DNA of 64,000 bases, taken from contig JAHRBC010000001.1 of assembly GCA_022702545.1 (NCBI GenBank), positions 9,114,001-9,178,000 on the forward strand, in the 5' to 3' direction. This stretch comes from Phycomyces nitens. Lineage: Eukaryota; Mucoromycota; Mucoromycetes; Mucorales; Phycomycetaceae. Of the stretch, positions 1 to 12,971 are shown one piece after another. The notes under the pieces were generated by a model. It was not told the DNA's origin, made no database searches, and worked only from the letters and a program-made list of their open reading frames with translations. Position 1 is the stretch's first letter; the number at the start of each line of letters is the position of its first letter. The position numbers and the translations under genes are program-made.

Positions 1-1303
1 TTCTCTGGTTATTAGAGCATTGGATACTGGGGTTAATTGTAGACAGTATGTATAGATCTGCACATACGATAATGTTCAATGATATATAGTGGTAGTGTTT
101 GATGCTGTGTTGATTAGTCAAGTTTGGCTACAAATATGTTATTATATATCCCAGAATTTTGGTTATTTGGACACCTCCCTGTCCTTGAGGTATCCTTATG
201 CTTGAGATTCTTTCTTTATTTTTGCCTCTTGAGCTATTTTCACCGCAGATGCCGTTCTGTATGCCTTTAAAGCTCCCGAAAAATCAGGAGTAAGTATATC
301 AGTTGTTATTTACAAGGCCAGTGGCTGCAGGGGTCGAGATGCGAGTTTTTCAGCTTAATTAGCCGAAATACCGCAACCTTGATTGTGCGGCATATCGCAT
401 AAAGTGAAGATTGTGGTTGGCACCATGAAATCTGAGCAGGATTCCTCGTGAGATTCGCATTTAAGCATAGACATACTTGCATTTCCAAAACCAGATACCG
501 ATTGTCGCAACGCACTCATGCAGATGTGCATGTTTTATGATGCAGAGAACTTGATGGATTGCAAGAATCGATTTACTTTATGATAAGATCTTTACCATCA
601 CTGGATGAATCCTCTCGACGTACTGATTCTTTTTTTTTCTCAGGAATTTCAGGACGGCCACATTTGTATTATTGTCGACTTTCTTTTTCTTTTTATATCA
701 GTGTGGATCTCATTGTGCAAATGTCTGCGTTGGGATTCACTATTAAAAAACAGTGTGATTTCACTTTGGGATATGCCGATTGAAAAAAAAGAGTACAAGA
801 CTCGAAATAATATTTCTGTTTGATTGGCATGTAATAATGCAATCGAGAGCATAGTCTAGTCGCTGGTATGTATTACTCAGCCACACAACATCACTAGATA
901 AATAAATAATTTAAAAAAAAAAGAATGGGTCTTTACTAGAAAGTAGCTGTATCTGGATATTTTTGCGTATTAGCTGTGGTTAACCAAAAAAACAAAAAAC
1001 AAAAAAAAACAATATTTTGAGTTTTAAGAATTACGATATATAATAATTTCCAGAGTGTCATTTTGCAAAATATAGACTTGATGATTCTGATTGGCCGGCT
1101 AAATTACATATGATTGGCCAGCTATATCGATTTCTATTGGTCGACAATTGCTTGTTAAAAATAAAAATAAAAATAAAAAAGAAGGTCAAAGAACGATTTT
1201 GTTGTTACTATCACGCTTTTGGCTTTTGCTGTGTTATAATATACTGGAGAATAGTGAAAGGTCCTCTTTACAGTCATATACATATTTATTTATTGTGATT
1301 GAT
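1..1303. other. A/T-rich intergenic DNA, no gene seen
   Basis: No reading frame here looks coding on either strand. There are poly-A/T runs and A-rich simple sequence around 1155-1185. The right end is presumably the 3' flank of the minus-strand coiled-coil gene that stops at 1304. Confidence 0.5.
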
Positions 1304-3051
1304 TTAAAGAATCTCTTCTCCCTCTTCTGCACTCTCACTTGCCCTTGAGGAGATTGCGGAATCATGTCCAAGGCAGATTGCTTCATCTTCTTTTGGTGAC
1401 TCTGACTTTGATGACTGAGTCCAGCTCATGACCGTCATTCGCCGAAGTGCTCTTGTCCATCCATTGTCGTTATTTGTGGCGGGATTCACAGTCGCCGGGG
1501 GCACTTCTGGCTTAGGAGACGACATCCAGGATGATATTGTGCTTCTTCTTGGCCTGTTTGTGATTGGGACGACTGGAGCTGCTACGACTGGCTCGGGCAT
1601 AACTGGCTCTTCAGGCTCGGTTGGGCTGTCGTCAATATTCAATACGTCCACCAATTGGTTATTATCAACAATCTTGAGCAAGATCTTGTTCATGTATAGT
1701 GTCAATGCCTTGTTGGCCTCTTGCAGAGTCTTGACTTCCTCTGTCAATTCTAAACACATATGAATATCTTATCTGATCCCACAATCGAAACTTACTCTTC
1801 ACTTGGGCTTGGTTAGCATCTGTATCCTGACTTACGACCAGCTGTAGCTCGGCTGCTAAACTGGTAGGATTGGCTGTTTGTGACGGCTCTTCTGGTTCTA
1901 CGCCCTATTGAAAATATAATGGTTTAGATTCTGGGAGACCAAAGAATGTTGCCTATTATTATTATTATTATTATTATTACCTTGAATATGCCTGTCATGG
2001 TTCTTTCGTGAAGTAGGAGCTGGTACCCTTCGTTGTCTTCCATTAGAGAAGCATTGAGCCTCTTTATGCCCCCGAGTTCTTCTTCTAGCCATTGCACCCT
2101 GTGTGCTTGTGCTTTTGTGGTCATGATGGCCTCATGGGCCAGTCTCTTTTGCTGCTGCAGTTCGGTCTTGATATCCAAAATAACCTTTTCTTGGGCGCGA
2201 ATCTTGGCGTCTCGACAGGACACAGTGTCTGTCGTGAGGGCACGGCGGTCTTCAAATATGGGACTCATGCCTGCACAAGTTCCCCAATCTGATAGGTGTA
2301 GGCTTGGTTTAGCTTGGCGATCTTGTGCGCACATGTTAATATTTACTTTTTACTGTCTCGGGAGCATCCCAGATGTTGGAGGCTGTTGCACTCCGGGTAC
2401 GTCTTGGACTTTGTTTTTGAATGGCCCATCTTTTAATTTCACCCCGTAGTTCGGTTTCACGCTGTTGCCATAGGGACCGATCGTTCTCATGGTTACGCAA
2501 CTAAGCTCAAAGGTAAGTTTGACTCCTGAATGTATGGCACATATATATATATATATAAATGTGTGTGTGTGTGTGTGCACAAAGATTCTTGCCTCGCTTT
2601 CCAATCGCTTCTCAGCTTCCTTTTTTAGTCGCGTCATGGTCTGCATTTCTTTGTGAGCGTGGGCAGTTTCCTGTTCTTGTGCGTAAAGCTGTGATTCTAA
2701 TCGTTCCTGAACCTTTCTGCTGTTCGAGATTTCTTCTTTCATGATTACCATTGTCTATTTTATTCGGTTGATAAGTTGGGTTGTATTGATTTATAAAAAG
2801 GCTATTTACTTTTCGTAGGTAATCGAGTTCGATGCCAAGCGCGCGAAATTCGTCTCGGCTATCCTGCATTTGTGCACGATGCTCCTAAAGGATTTAAAAA
2901 AAAAGTTATTAAGACAAGATACAATAAGCATGTATGTATCTGTATGTACTCTGTTACTTGCAGTCATGGTGTCATGCTGTATCTTTGGTATCTGGATTTC
3001 CAATACTCTGATGATGTCTGTGATATCGAGGGCTAAAGGTGATACAGTCAT
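1304..3051 (-). CDS. Coiled-coil protein, multi-exon, fungal 'M protein repeat'/Uds1-like
   Basis: Function unknown. Exons read on the minus strand from ATG at 3051: 3051-2962, 2884-2810, 2754-about 2593, then further exons to the TAA at 1304-1306. The joined product is rich in Glu, Gln, Lys and Arg with heptad-like spacing (for example EELGGIKRLNASLMEDNEGY and LTEEVKTLQEANKALTLYMN), so it should be mostly coiled coil. The C-terminal segment (ANKALTLYMNKIL...) resembles the end of fungal 'M protein repeat' proteins, some of which carry the Uds1 (up-regulated during septation) domain; I give that as a loose likeness only. The last exon is a Pro/Ser-rich acidic tail. The first intron fits best as GC-AG (donor GCAAGT, 2961 down to 2885), because the nearby GT would break the frame. 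Confidence 0.65.
2541..2578. repeat. AT then TG dinucleotide microsatellite
   Basis: An (AT)n tract runs straight into a (TG)n tract inside an intron of the coiled-coil gene. Confidence 0.85.
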
Positions 3052-4972
3052 GTTTTATTTTTTATTTTAAGAAAAAAGAAGAGAGGAAGAGGGATAAGGA
3101 GAAGAGGACAAGAGAGAAATCGAATTAAAATAGAAGAAGTTGAAGCCGTAAAGGGGATGAAAGGGGTTTAAGGAGAAACACACAAGTCGGGTCATTACAA
3201 CTGTTTATCAACAACATGTACATGATTAAGTGTATATATATATATATATATATTTATACATATTATTATTTATTTACTTCTTGTGAATGTTTACCTGCAG
3301 TGCATTGCATAAGACATCATCAATAGTATCATCTTCTATAAACTGCGGTAATCGATCCTAAAGTCATAAAGTACCAAATCCAATCCGCATGGCCCGAAAT
3401 GTGAGTTTGGATCCAAAGAGTCTGTGACCAACATTTATGTCTAGAATTCAATGTATTTTTGTTTATAATAATAATAATAAATATTACAATCATAAATATT
3501 TTTTTATTATTATAATCTAAACACCCCTTGAGATTATCATTATCACCATTATTATTATTATTGTGATTTTTGGTACTATTCATTTTGAGTTCAAATTCGG
3601 GTGATTTTTATCTTTTTTTTCTGTTTTTTCTTTTTTCTTTTTTCTTTTTTGTTTGTATGGAGCACTTGGTCAAATTTGTTTGTGCGACTTTTTGGAAAGG
3701 CAAGAGGATAGACACTATATTTGTTTGTGAGTTTTGAAAGTTGTATATGGTTTTGGGCTAGTTTAGATTTCTATGCTGAAAAGTTGACTAGCAAGTGAGT
3801 GTATTGTGCGAGGTCAGATTATCGACAAATCTCTGTGATTTTTATATATAAACATATATAAGCAAAAAAAAAAGACAATAGCCTAGCAATGGTATCAAAT
3901 GGCAGAGAGTATTGGCTCAGAATTGATCTGTGAAAGTAGTAATGACGTTTGTAGGAGGAAAGATAAAGGAGCAAACGGAATCAGGTAATTGGAATGGTTG
4001 TAGCAAAGTTCCAAAGAATTCGAGCCATAGACAGTCTAGACAGCCCATTTTGTGGACAATAGACGAGGAAATAATCTTGCCACTCAATTTCCGTATACCA
4101 GATACTACAGGCGGTGGGCAAGGATGATCTTGGGTATTATATGGAAGAGACGAGCACGACAGGAAACCTTGCTGTATAAAGCCCTGGGCCAAACATTACG
4201 TGTCTTATGAGGGAGTGACAGGGACCAGAAGAGTTTCTATTGACGGGGATGAGATGAGGGGGGGCAGGGATGTGAGTATGTGTGTGGTATGATATGCAGA
4301 GAGTCCGGTAAGAGTGTATAGACAAACGAATCCATGGGAGGCCAGACAAGTCGGCCGAGAGGAAATATGTTTAGTCTACGGTTGAATCAGTGGGAAAAAT
4401 AAATAAAAAAGGGGATCCCGGATGTCAAGAATATGAAAAAAAGGGAGATTAGAAGGCGCGAGAATGGAATGAAATGCTAAACTGTGATCAGTTATCTGTT
4501 GGAGGAGGCGTTTGAGTACGATGGAGCGTGGGAGACCAGTCAATGACACAGGGGGTCAAAGCATCCAAAAGAAAAAGAAAAAGAAAAAGAAAGCTCAGTG
4601 AGAAACTGGCGGCGAACCCTTTGGTCACGCCAGTGAATAGAGGGTGGGGACAAGATACTACAGACAACAAGGACAGTGAAAGAAACAAGCAGGCAGGGAG
4701 ATTGACTCACCACGTTCTGAAATTGGTGAGTCAAGTGGTCAATGATGGGCAGTACAAAGTACAGAGATAGAGTGCTGTATCCGGAAGGTCGGTAGTCGGG
4801 AAAAGGGAAAAGGCAAGGGGGGAAATGGGTCAAGATCCGATACTTGGGCTCGGAAAGGACATGATATCTAGGGAGAAACCAATTCAGCCAAGACAAAGAA
4901 TTAGTCACTATCGGTAGCAAACAAAGTTAAAGCGCGCATTGTTGAGTACCAGAACCAAGAATCTCAAGGCCA
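3052..4972. other. Intergenic stretch; left part A/T-rich, right part GC-elevated with coding-like frames
   Basis: 3052-3900 is A/T-rich with (TA)n at 3233-3253 and ATT/AAT trinucleotide runs near 3465-3565. From about 3900 base composition becomes clearly richer in GC. Minus-strand frames at 3917-4192, 4540-4920 and elsewhere look protein-like in places, but so do frames on the plus strand, and no frame joins into a convincing gene with good splice sites. It may be a decayed gene or the 3' part of the gene model at 5162-5765. Confidence 0.35.
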
Positions 4973-5161
4973 CTAAGCCGATGGGGAAAGATGGTTTGTA
5001 CTAAAGGAATCAAATCTCGGCCATAAATGACAGAAGAAAGGAAACCTCACGGACAGCATACCAGAGTCTGGACAAAATCAAAGATTTGACGACGGTAGCC
5101 CAGCCGTAGACGGAGAGTGGACAGAGAGTGGACGGAGAGATATGGAGTAGACATACTCGCC

Positions 5162-5765
5162 TCAGAATTGGCGATTAGGGTGGCACCGAAAGACTTGTGC
5201 TGAGCATGACAAGATGGAAAGGTTCTGTTGCGTCAGTTTGTGCCAAGATGGCTGTAAATGGAAGTAGTCCACCCTAGTAGAGGCGTAGGATCTTATATGG
5301 CAAGTCATTAGGGCCAATGCTGCTGGAAGTAGATAGCTGACCAGCGCCCTCGCTAATGATAGTAAATGAAAATGGGCGGGTGAGAGGACAAGATAAGGAG
5401 AAAGATGGGTAAGCAGCTCCGTTGGAGCGAATGGGTCGATCGGCTCGGGTGCATATAGATATTCATATAAGAAAGCGGCGGCATCGGTTATAGAATCCAG
5501 AGTGGTGCAGGAGGAGCCGGTGTCAAGGTGCTGGAGACCAACAATGGCTTTCTTGTTCTGACATGTACCAATTGTGCGTTTGAGGTACCCAACCGACATC
5601 ATGCCTTGTTCTCACCAGTATTTGGTTCTTTTCATTACAATAATCTCGACGCGTCTGAGCTGGACCTGTTGGACCTGTTGGAGCATTTGTTCTACTCTTG
5701 GGGAGTTGGAAAAGGTGGATCAGCGGTAACAGAAAATCGACATGCCAAGTCACAATATAGCCCAT
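5162..5765 (-). CDS. Hypothetical protein, two-exon model in a GC-elevated patch
   Basis: Not recognised. The model starts at ATG 5765-5763. Exon 1 (5765-5616) is 50 codons; a donor GTGAGA and an acceptor ending ATGTCAG remove 58 nt (5615-5558) and keep the frame into exon 2 (5557-5162). The product would be 181 residues: a hydrophobic N-terminus, a Pro/Thr/Gly linker (NAPTGPTGPAQ), then a Leu/Ala-rich helical part (FLYEYLYAPEPIDPFAPTEL onward). In-phase joining across consensus splice sites supports it. Against it, a strong donor GTATGT lies just past the TGA stop, so the true gene may run on with more exons to about 4973 and a different C-terminus. Base composition here is richer in GC than the flanks, which makes chance open frames more likely. 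Confidence 0.35.
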
Positions 5766-6654
5766 TGCAACCCTCTTGAAACTTGGTGTCAATACTTCTT
5801 TACTCTTTACGCAGCACAATCTACATGACTTTTTATTTATTTATTCCCAAAAAGATCTTGTCAAATAACAATTCCTTGAACTAAAGCGATATTATGTAAA
5901 TATTTCCAACAGTTATTTCTTGGTCTACTATTCACTTTAACATGTCAGAAATATTACTGTTTGGATTGAATAATATTATATTACGTGATACAATTTATAC
6001 ACTGTGTCGATTTAATGGTATCTGTTCAATATATACATACCCAATCGTGTACATCTGCACCTTCCTTTCGAACCCACATTACAAAACTGCTCAATATATG
6101 CAATACTAAATGAATATGAAATGGACAGTAAGAGACTAATAATAAATCTTAAAGAAAGTACGATGACACAAAGTAATCTCTATTGAAGAAAAAAAAAGTT
6201 TATAGAGACTTTTAGGATATGATGGTTGTTCATCAACTTTATTCATTCATTAATTCATTCATTCATTATACCAGAAATTGCTATTGGAACTGGATAATTC
6301 TTGATCAACCTTGAAACATTATGCATGCAAAGAGAGGAAAATGGATTATTATATCCAGAAAATCAATTTATTCTTCTCATCAAGATAGAATCGGCCAGAT
6401 TTGAACTCAAAAGATTGTATACTCTATACAAAGCCTATTCAAACGGCATTGTTTCCAGAGTACATACATACGTCAGCTCATCCATTACATAATAAATAAT
6501 GTATAAATATATACATATTGTTTCTTTGTTTGTTATTTGTTTGATGATATAGAATCAAATATAATACTTTTTTTTTCAATGCACACATCATCTTTCTCTC
6601 TCTATATATGTATATATGTATGTATATGTGTGTGCGTATATATATATACATTCT
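5766..6654. other. A/T-rich intergenic DNA
   Basis: No gene seen. A short ATTC repeat lies at 6241-6267 and a TA/TG-rich simple tract at 6602-6650, close to the Tim10 stop codon. Confidence 0.5.
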
Positions 6655-7009
6655 CTAGGCTTGTCCAATCTTTTGCATCTTTTCGCCAACCATACTGTTG
6701 ACTTGGAAGAATTTGGCCACACAGGTATCAATACAAGCTCCCTCGGGCTGGTTCAATTCTCCTTGTTCGTACTTTGTCATGATGCATTTTGAGTAGCACG
6801 ACTCGGTAATACTATCTTGACGTTAATATCACGTCCAATACACCAATTCTTGCGCGTGCATTTAAATGCTCTAGATCTTTATACACTTTTGTGTGTACAC
6901 ATTACCGATTGAACAGATCAGTCACCATCTCAAGCTCCTGCTCGGCCATCATCATATTCTGAGGGTTGATTGTCTGCTGAGACTGAGTATTTCCACCAAA
7001 GAATGACAT
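6655..7009 (-). CDS. tim10: Mitochondrial import inner membrane translocase subunit Tim10
   Basis: Small TIM chaperone of the mitochondrial intermembrane space; with Tim9 it forms the hexamer that escorts hydrophobic carrier precursors from the TOM complex to TIM22. Two exons (7009-6906 and 6811-6655) are joined across an 83-nt GT-AG intron and give 86 residues, the usual length. The protein starts MSFFGGNTQ; the twin CX3C signature is present as ESCYSKCIM and EGACIDTCVAK, separated by 16 residues (between the second and third Cys), and the E/D-L-x-M-V-x-D-L-F-N-R run before the first pair matches Tim10. The gene is too short and split for simple ORF finding. No presequence is expected, since these proteins enter by Mia40-driven oxidation of the four cysteines. 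Confidence 0.93.
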
Positions 7010-10000
7010 ATTAGAAAGTGAATGATCTATAGATTCAGACAAAAAAACATGGAGATATTGTTTATTTCATCAATGATGTCATGGCTCGCAAGTCACACTT
7101 CCTAGTCAAAGTTATATATAAATTTATGTGCAAATGTGTGCTGTTCTACGCATGCATTTGTTAGGTGGCGCAATATTAAATATGTAATGTAATTCTTGTT
7201 TCAATTAACAATATATATTATCAGAGGATACCTAGAGTATGACTAGTAAAAAGAGCAGTGCATTGAATTTTTAATATTCCAAAATCACAAAAATGCAGGG
7301 AATTACTGAATCATCTACAGCCTAATAGAGAATCAACACAAAAACAATGAATCTAACTAGATATCATCAAAGTTTAATAGACAATCAATACAAATCAATA
7401 AACAATTTAATACATTTATTTTAAGAATCTGTGCCAGGGTTTTGGTCCGTTGTTGACTCGGAAGGATATATGATAATAATAATAATATTGTTTATATTTT
7501 GTATCAGTCAGGGCAGCTACTTTAACTTGTGTACTCAAAATTGTTTTCAATCAAAATAACACCAATAAAGGGGTATTTGTTTTACAATCTAATATAAATA
7601 TATGTATATATGTATATGTATATATACACTTGAACCCTATTGATGTGGTCGGGAGGTCCATGGCCGTGTAGGTTCGCCGTTTTATAACATTAACAAAATA
7701 GCCAAAAAGGCAACAATCCCATTGGCTGTATTCCAGGAATAATGCTTGTCTGTCATGGTACCCAATAAACTCACCTCTTTATTTCTTTGGTTCTTCTTTT
7801 GATTGTAGATTCTTAAAACAAGTCTTATTTGGAAAGAGTAGCCTTGTGGTCTCTGGGATCATCTATCGATATTCTATTGCTCTTCAGATCAATAAAGCCA
7901 GTTGATCATTTTAGAGTCTCTATCTTGTTTTCTTTTTTAAAAAGTCTAAATATCCAAACAGTCGATCCAACGAAATCACAATCACTTGTTTCCAAGATTT
8001 GTCATTATTATTATTTTTTGGATAAACCAAGCTATTAAAGTGCATAGAGGCTTATATAATGTGTTTTAATGACACTTGGCCATCTTAATAAGCACTAGTA
8101 TCAATATTGGTTGGGGATTTCTCTAGTGCCCGGGGGGTCTTTGGCCATGTGTAAGATCGCCAATACACATTCTCGATAAAAAAGAATTTCCTGACCTGAT
8201 CCAAGTGTAATGTTGGACAGGAAAAAAAAGGGGGAATAGCAAGGAATTCAAGTATGAATCAATCGTGGTTCTTTTTTAGTTTTTTTTTTGCAAAGTATTA
8301 CAAAAAGGATCACAGGTGTTTATGAGATTCCTAACATCTGCCCTGGATCCAATTGAATTCAATAAGGAGTACGTATACGAGTGAGATAGAGGGGAGGGAG
8401 AGGGGGGATGGTCTGGCAAAGCATGGTGCGATATCACATGAATATGGAGGCTTCTTTGTAAATAGAGTCCAACAAGACCTAGAGAAACCAAAAACCCACA
8501 TTTTGTTCTGGTCTAATGTGATGTGATTTTAGAGTATAAAGGAGCTGTTTTATATTGTTCATATAGAGTAGTGTGGGTCTCAATTGCATACACATGCCTT
8601 TAACCCTCTATTCCTGCCTAGCCCTCTTTGTTCTTGTCTTGAATATCAAGAGCTTATTACTTATATACTCTCTATACATATTTATTTATGAAGATACTAT
8701 TGATATATACCAAAGTAATAATAATACAAAAGTTTCTTTGGTTCTGATCTAGTACTTGAAAGTAATCATTTGACATTTGAAATCATACCTATTAATAAAT
8801 AATGCAAAAGAAAATATAGAGAGTGAGTGAGTTTAGAGCATGAATTACTGCATTTTCATAAAACACTCACTCAAAGAATATCATTCAATCATAGAATTTT
8901 ACGTAAAAAAAGCTAAAGATGGCTAGTCTTTTTTTTTTTACTTGAATTGATCATTTTGCATCAGTCTTGGTATCATTACAAGATAACAAAGTATCAACGT
9001 TGGTCAATTGGCACGAGTTGTAAAGCTTATTGTTTTGCATAGTTACCAGGATACCTGACGATAATCAGGCCTAACGGTTCAACTGGAATGGAGCTTTCTC
9101 AATGGTCTTGCTATTATACAGTGTGAACAAGAAATGTACTGGAACTTATTCATTTGTATGTTTATAAACACCTTTGATCAGTACATTGGATAATAAAGCC
9201 ATTTTTTTTAATTTCAAACAAAAGTAAAAACACAAGTCTAGGCAGCTTAATGTAGCTCAATGTAGCCTAAAGTTGTCTCTTGACACTATCTACGATTGAG
9301 TAGCAAAAAGATCAAGTGATCAATGTTCTGTATTCGCCTGCTAATTGTACCGAAACCCCCTTATTAATAAGCATTTCTCACCCATTTACCGCAAATCGTC
9401 TGATTAACTTGTAGTATCTGTTGACCCGTCTACTTCAAGGGCTTCTGAATAGTCGTTTGGCTGGCTGGAATAGGCTGACATGTACTCAAAGATCCTGTTT
9501 GATCATTGATACACTAATTTCATTAGTCTCTACGCTTGGAATATAATTTTGTCTGGTATGTATCTTGGGATCAATCCCAAATGATTTGAAATTTGGGTTT
9601 TATCATTAGATTGATGCTATCAAAAGCTGTCAATCTTTCTTTGGATCATGGGCCTCGATAGAAATAGGAACGTTGGAAATGTATGTCTTGTGATAAATCC
9701 AAGCTTCAAGTAAATTGCTATCCATCATCTTGAAATCGTAGGCTGTTGACTTGCTTATCCCAAACCATTCAATTGAGCCCTTTGATGGGTCTGAAAGGCT
9801 GTTCTCTAAAATAATAATAAAAAATTGTCTATAAAGCATGCTTTAAATGTCAAGTAATCTTCTTATTCTTTTGTTGTTGTCTTTTGAACCAAAATCCAAT
9901 CAATTCCTAAAGACCAACAATATAATTATTATGCGAAATAAAGTGCAAATAATATCCAATTGATAAATGGATTTGGTCTACGCTTATAAGATAAATAAAT

Positions 10001-10615
10001 AAAGATATTTTCAGTCTGTGAATATTTGAAAAGAATAATGGCAGTTGCAAGTTTTAGAATTCTGGTAGAATTTATTAACAAGCAGAGATTACCCAAATCA
10101 GCCCATTTGGGCCGAGTTGCTTTAATGTTTTTCTCTCAAAAAAAATACATGTATTAAATATATATTTTTTGGTTTGTTGGAACAAGAAAACCCTCTTTTT
10201 ATTTGTGGTTTTTGTATTTTGCTTAAAAAGCAAAAAGTGGGGCACCAGTCCATTATTTAGTAAAGGTGGTTTTGTAAAATAAACAAATTAGCAGGCCACT
10301 TTGGGCCAGCCTAATTCCAACTTATTTTTTTTTTTTAAAAAAAATATGTCACTCTGCAATAAGTGACTGTCTAATATCATGTCCCATCCCTTCCTCTCGA
10401 AAAAAAAAATTGCGATTTTCTAAAGGAGAAGAATAAGAAATAAAGAGGGTTGTACGTCAAAACCACAACCTTCATTTTAGATTCTATATTCAATCTACAT
10501 ACTCTTTATTTCATCAAGTCCTCTCCACCCTACCTCCCCATTCGACCACTTTTTTTTTAACATATCTCTTTGGCTCGTTTTTTTTTAAAAAAATAATTAA
10601 TAACATTTAGATATC
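7010..10615. other. Gene-poor A/T-rich region
   Basis: No convincing gene in 3.6 kb. A minus-strand frame at 9630-9839 (about 69 codons, SIEWFGISKSTAYDF...) reads like protein but has no supporting start, splice sites or homology that I recognise; it may be a fossil fragment. Two short stretches near 7645-7680 and 8129-8162 share a loose core (ggtc..tggcc.tgt...tcgcc). A small hairpin (gagtgagt/actcactc) lies at 8821-8873. Confidence 0.4.
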
Positions 10616-12971
10616 ATGGTCGCAAAGAAACAGACGATTCCATACGCTCGATTCCTAAAGTCTGTTGTAGAAAAACCTCAGGTGTTTTTTGTCTCGGACC
10701 AAAAGATCGCTACCGATGCATTGCAGACAGCAAAGTACTTTTATGATACTGGTAAATTTACAATTATGCCAAAATGATCATCATTCTGATTACAGATCTA
10801 TTGTCATTTGGTCCTTTGTTCTCTGATGAATTAACAATCGGTACTAAAAAAAAACATATATATTATATAGCAAAGCAAGATGAAGAGATTGAATTCTCGC
10901 CTTTTAACGAATTGTTAACCGAGGGATTCGATAACGATCAGATCTGGGAAGAGATCGCTACCCAAAACGAACCGTTTTTAAATTATTGCAAGTCAACCCT
11001 CAAGGATTTTTCAAAGATCAAAAAAGGAAAGTCTGTTCAGCCAAAAGTATCATTTGAAGAAAGTGATCAGGAAAGTGTTTCGGGCCAGTCCATGGAACTT
11101 GAAGAGCATGATGAGGCCATTCTTTCCGAGGATGAAGATATGGACGGAGTAGAAGATGAAGACGAAGATATGGAGGAGCTAGAGATTGAGGAAGAAGAAG
11201 AAGAAGAAGAAGAAGAAGAAGAAGAAGAGGAAGAGGTTGTCGAGGAGAAATCTGCCAAGCGGTAAGATATTCATAAATGTACTTTGGTAAAAGTCTCTAA
11301 TGAATTTTTTTTTTGAACAAATAGTCCCAAAAAGTCCTCTGAAGTCGACGATGAATTCTTTAACCTCAAAGAGTTCAACGATTGGACAGAAAAGCAAGAA
11401 GAACTTGATATGCAGTCAGACCGTGAAGACGATGAGGATGATGAGGATGCTATTGATTTCGATAATGATCTTGACGCTCTTGATGACGATGAGGATGACG
11501 AAGATGCTGAAGAGGAAGTTGGAGGTTGGTTTGGTTGATTTTGTATAAAATCCTTGCAAATTATACCAATTTTTTTTGTACTAATCAATGCAATATTCCA
11601 AAGATATCACATACAAGGACTTTTTTGAAGCACCAGCAAAACCCCGTCGTACAAAGGCTGGTGAACACAAAGTAAAGTTTGCCACTGAAGATTTTGAGGA
11701 AGAATTGAAGGACGACGAGGAAGAAGAAGATGAAGACGAAGAAGACGATGAGGAAGACGATGAGGAAGAAAAGCCAGAAACCAAGATCAAAAACCTTTTT
11801 GACGCTGACGAAGAAGAGGGATCTGATAACGAAAAGACGGCTTATCAAAAGCGTATGAGCTCTGTCCAAGCACAGATTGAACAGTTTGAACAAGAGAACA
11901 TTGGTGAGCGTCACTGGACTCTCAAGGGTGAGAGTTCAGCAAAAGCACGACCTGTGAACAGTCTTTTGGAGGAAGATATGGAGTTTGATCACTCTGTAAA
12001 GGTAATCACAGAAAACCTTGTTGGATAGGAATCTTGGGCTGTTGACATGTTGATTGCTTTTAAAACTCTAGCCCGTACCTGTCATTACACAAGAATCTAC
12101 AACTGCATTGGAGGATCTCATCAAGAAGCGTATTGTCGATGTAATGTATCTTTGGCTTCAGGATGATAAATCAATGCGTGTACTTAATTTGTCTATAGAA
12201 TATGTTTGATGATGTTGAGAGAAAATCGGATCCTGCAGCACGACCTTTCCTTCCTTCGAGACGAGTAGAACTCAATGACCAGAGATCCAAAAAGTCGCTC
12301 GCTGAACTCTACGAAGATGACTATGTAAAGAAGACCACAAATGACCAGACAAATGAAAAGGACGAAGCCTTGAAAAAAGAACACGAAGAGATCTCCAACA
12401 TGTTCCAGACTTTGTGCGAGAAATTGGACGCACTCAGCAACTTCCATTATACACCAAAGGCAGTATGTGTCTTGTATCTGTCTGGCAGTGATACTCACCA
12501 CTGGATATTTTGTTTTTTGTAGCCAAAGCCAGAGATCACTGTAGTCAGCAATGCTGCTGCTATTTCCATGGAGGATATCACACCCGTCAATGTGTCGGAT
12601 GCCACCCTGTTTGCTCCCGAGGAGGTGTACGACAAGAAGCGCAATGTTATCAAGAGCTCTACAGAAATGGAGCAGGACGAACGCAAGCGCGCAAGAGCAA
12701 TGAAGAAGAAGTTGGCCAAGAAGGAGAAGGACATCAAGGAGCGCGAAATGAAGCTTATTCAAAAGACCAATCCCAGTGTTGGAAACAGGCAGGCCAAGAC
12801 CAAGGCTGTCAAGGAATTGTTGGGCCAAAAGGTAATAAGATTAAGGTTCTGTGCATTGGGGAAAGACATTAGGGCTGACACTTTTCTGCTTAGAATGTTA
12901 CTGTTATCAACAAGGACGGCAAGAAGATCAGTACAAAAGACAAGCCCGTGTCTTCGGCTTCTCTTTTCTAA
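10616..12971 (+). CDS. mpp10: U3 small nucleolar ribonucleoprotein protein Mpp10
   Basis: Component of the U3 snoRNP/SSU processome in the nucleolus; with Imp3 and Imp4 it is needed for 18S pre-rRNA cleavage. Eight exons (10616-10751, 10796-11261, 11325-11524, 11604-12001, 12072-12140, 12199-12462, 12523-12831, 12894-12971) join in frame to 639 residues. An N-terminal helical part is followed by long acidic tracts (poly-Glu at about 11193-11234 and further Asp/Glu blocks), then the conserved core: DITYKDFFEAP, IGERHWTLKGE (the E-x5-W-x-L-x-GE block), RPVNSLLEEDMEFDHSVK, and a Lys/Arg-rich C-terminal third containing LYEDDYVKK, ETLFAPEE-like ATLFAPEEVYD and a basic coiled coil. The order and motifs are those of the Mpp10 family; length is near yeast Mpp10 (about 590). 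Confidence 0.95.

Noticed and set aside
1080..1145. Repeated gattggcc words as a possible relative of the 43.4-kb transposon ends
   Set aside because: The match is only 7-8 bp and not arranged as in the transposon flanks.
1428..1763. 111-codon plus-strand frame (Val/Gly/Thr-rich)
   Set aside because: It is the antisense shadow of the last exon of the coiled-coil gene.
6385..6425. tRNA-like word gatttgaactcaaa
   Set aside because: The would-be T-arm does not pair and no acceptor or D-arm partner is present. I found no convincing tRNA or rRNA gene anywhere in the window, though a tRNA scan was not possible.
11067..11258. Poly-Ser minus-strand frames around 11067-11790
   Set aside because: They are antisense to the poly-Glu/Asp tracts of Mpp10.
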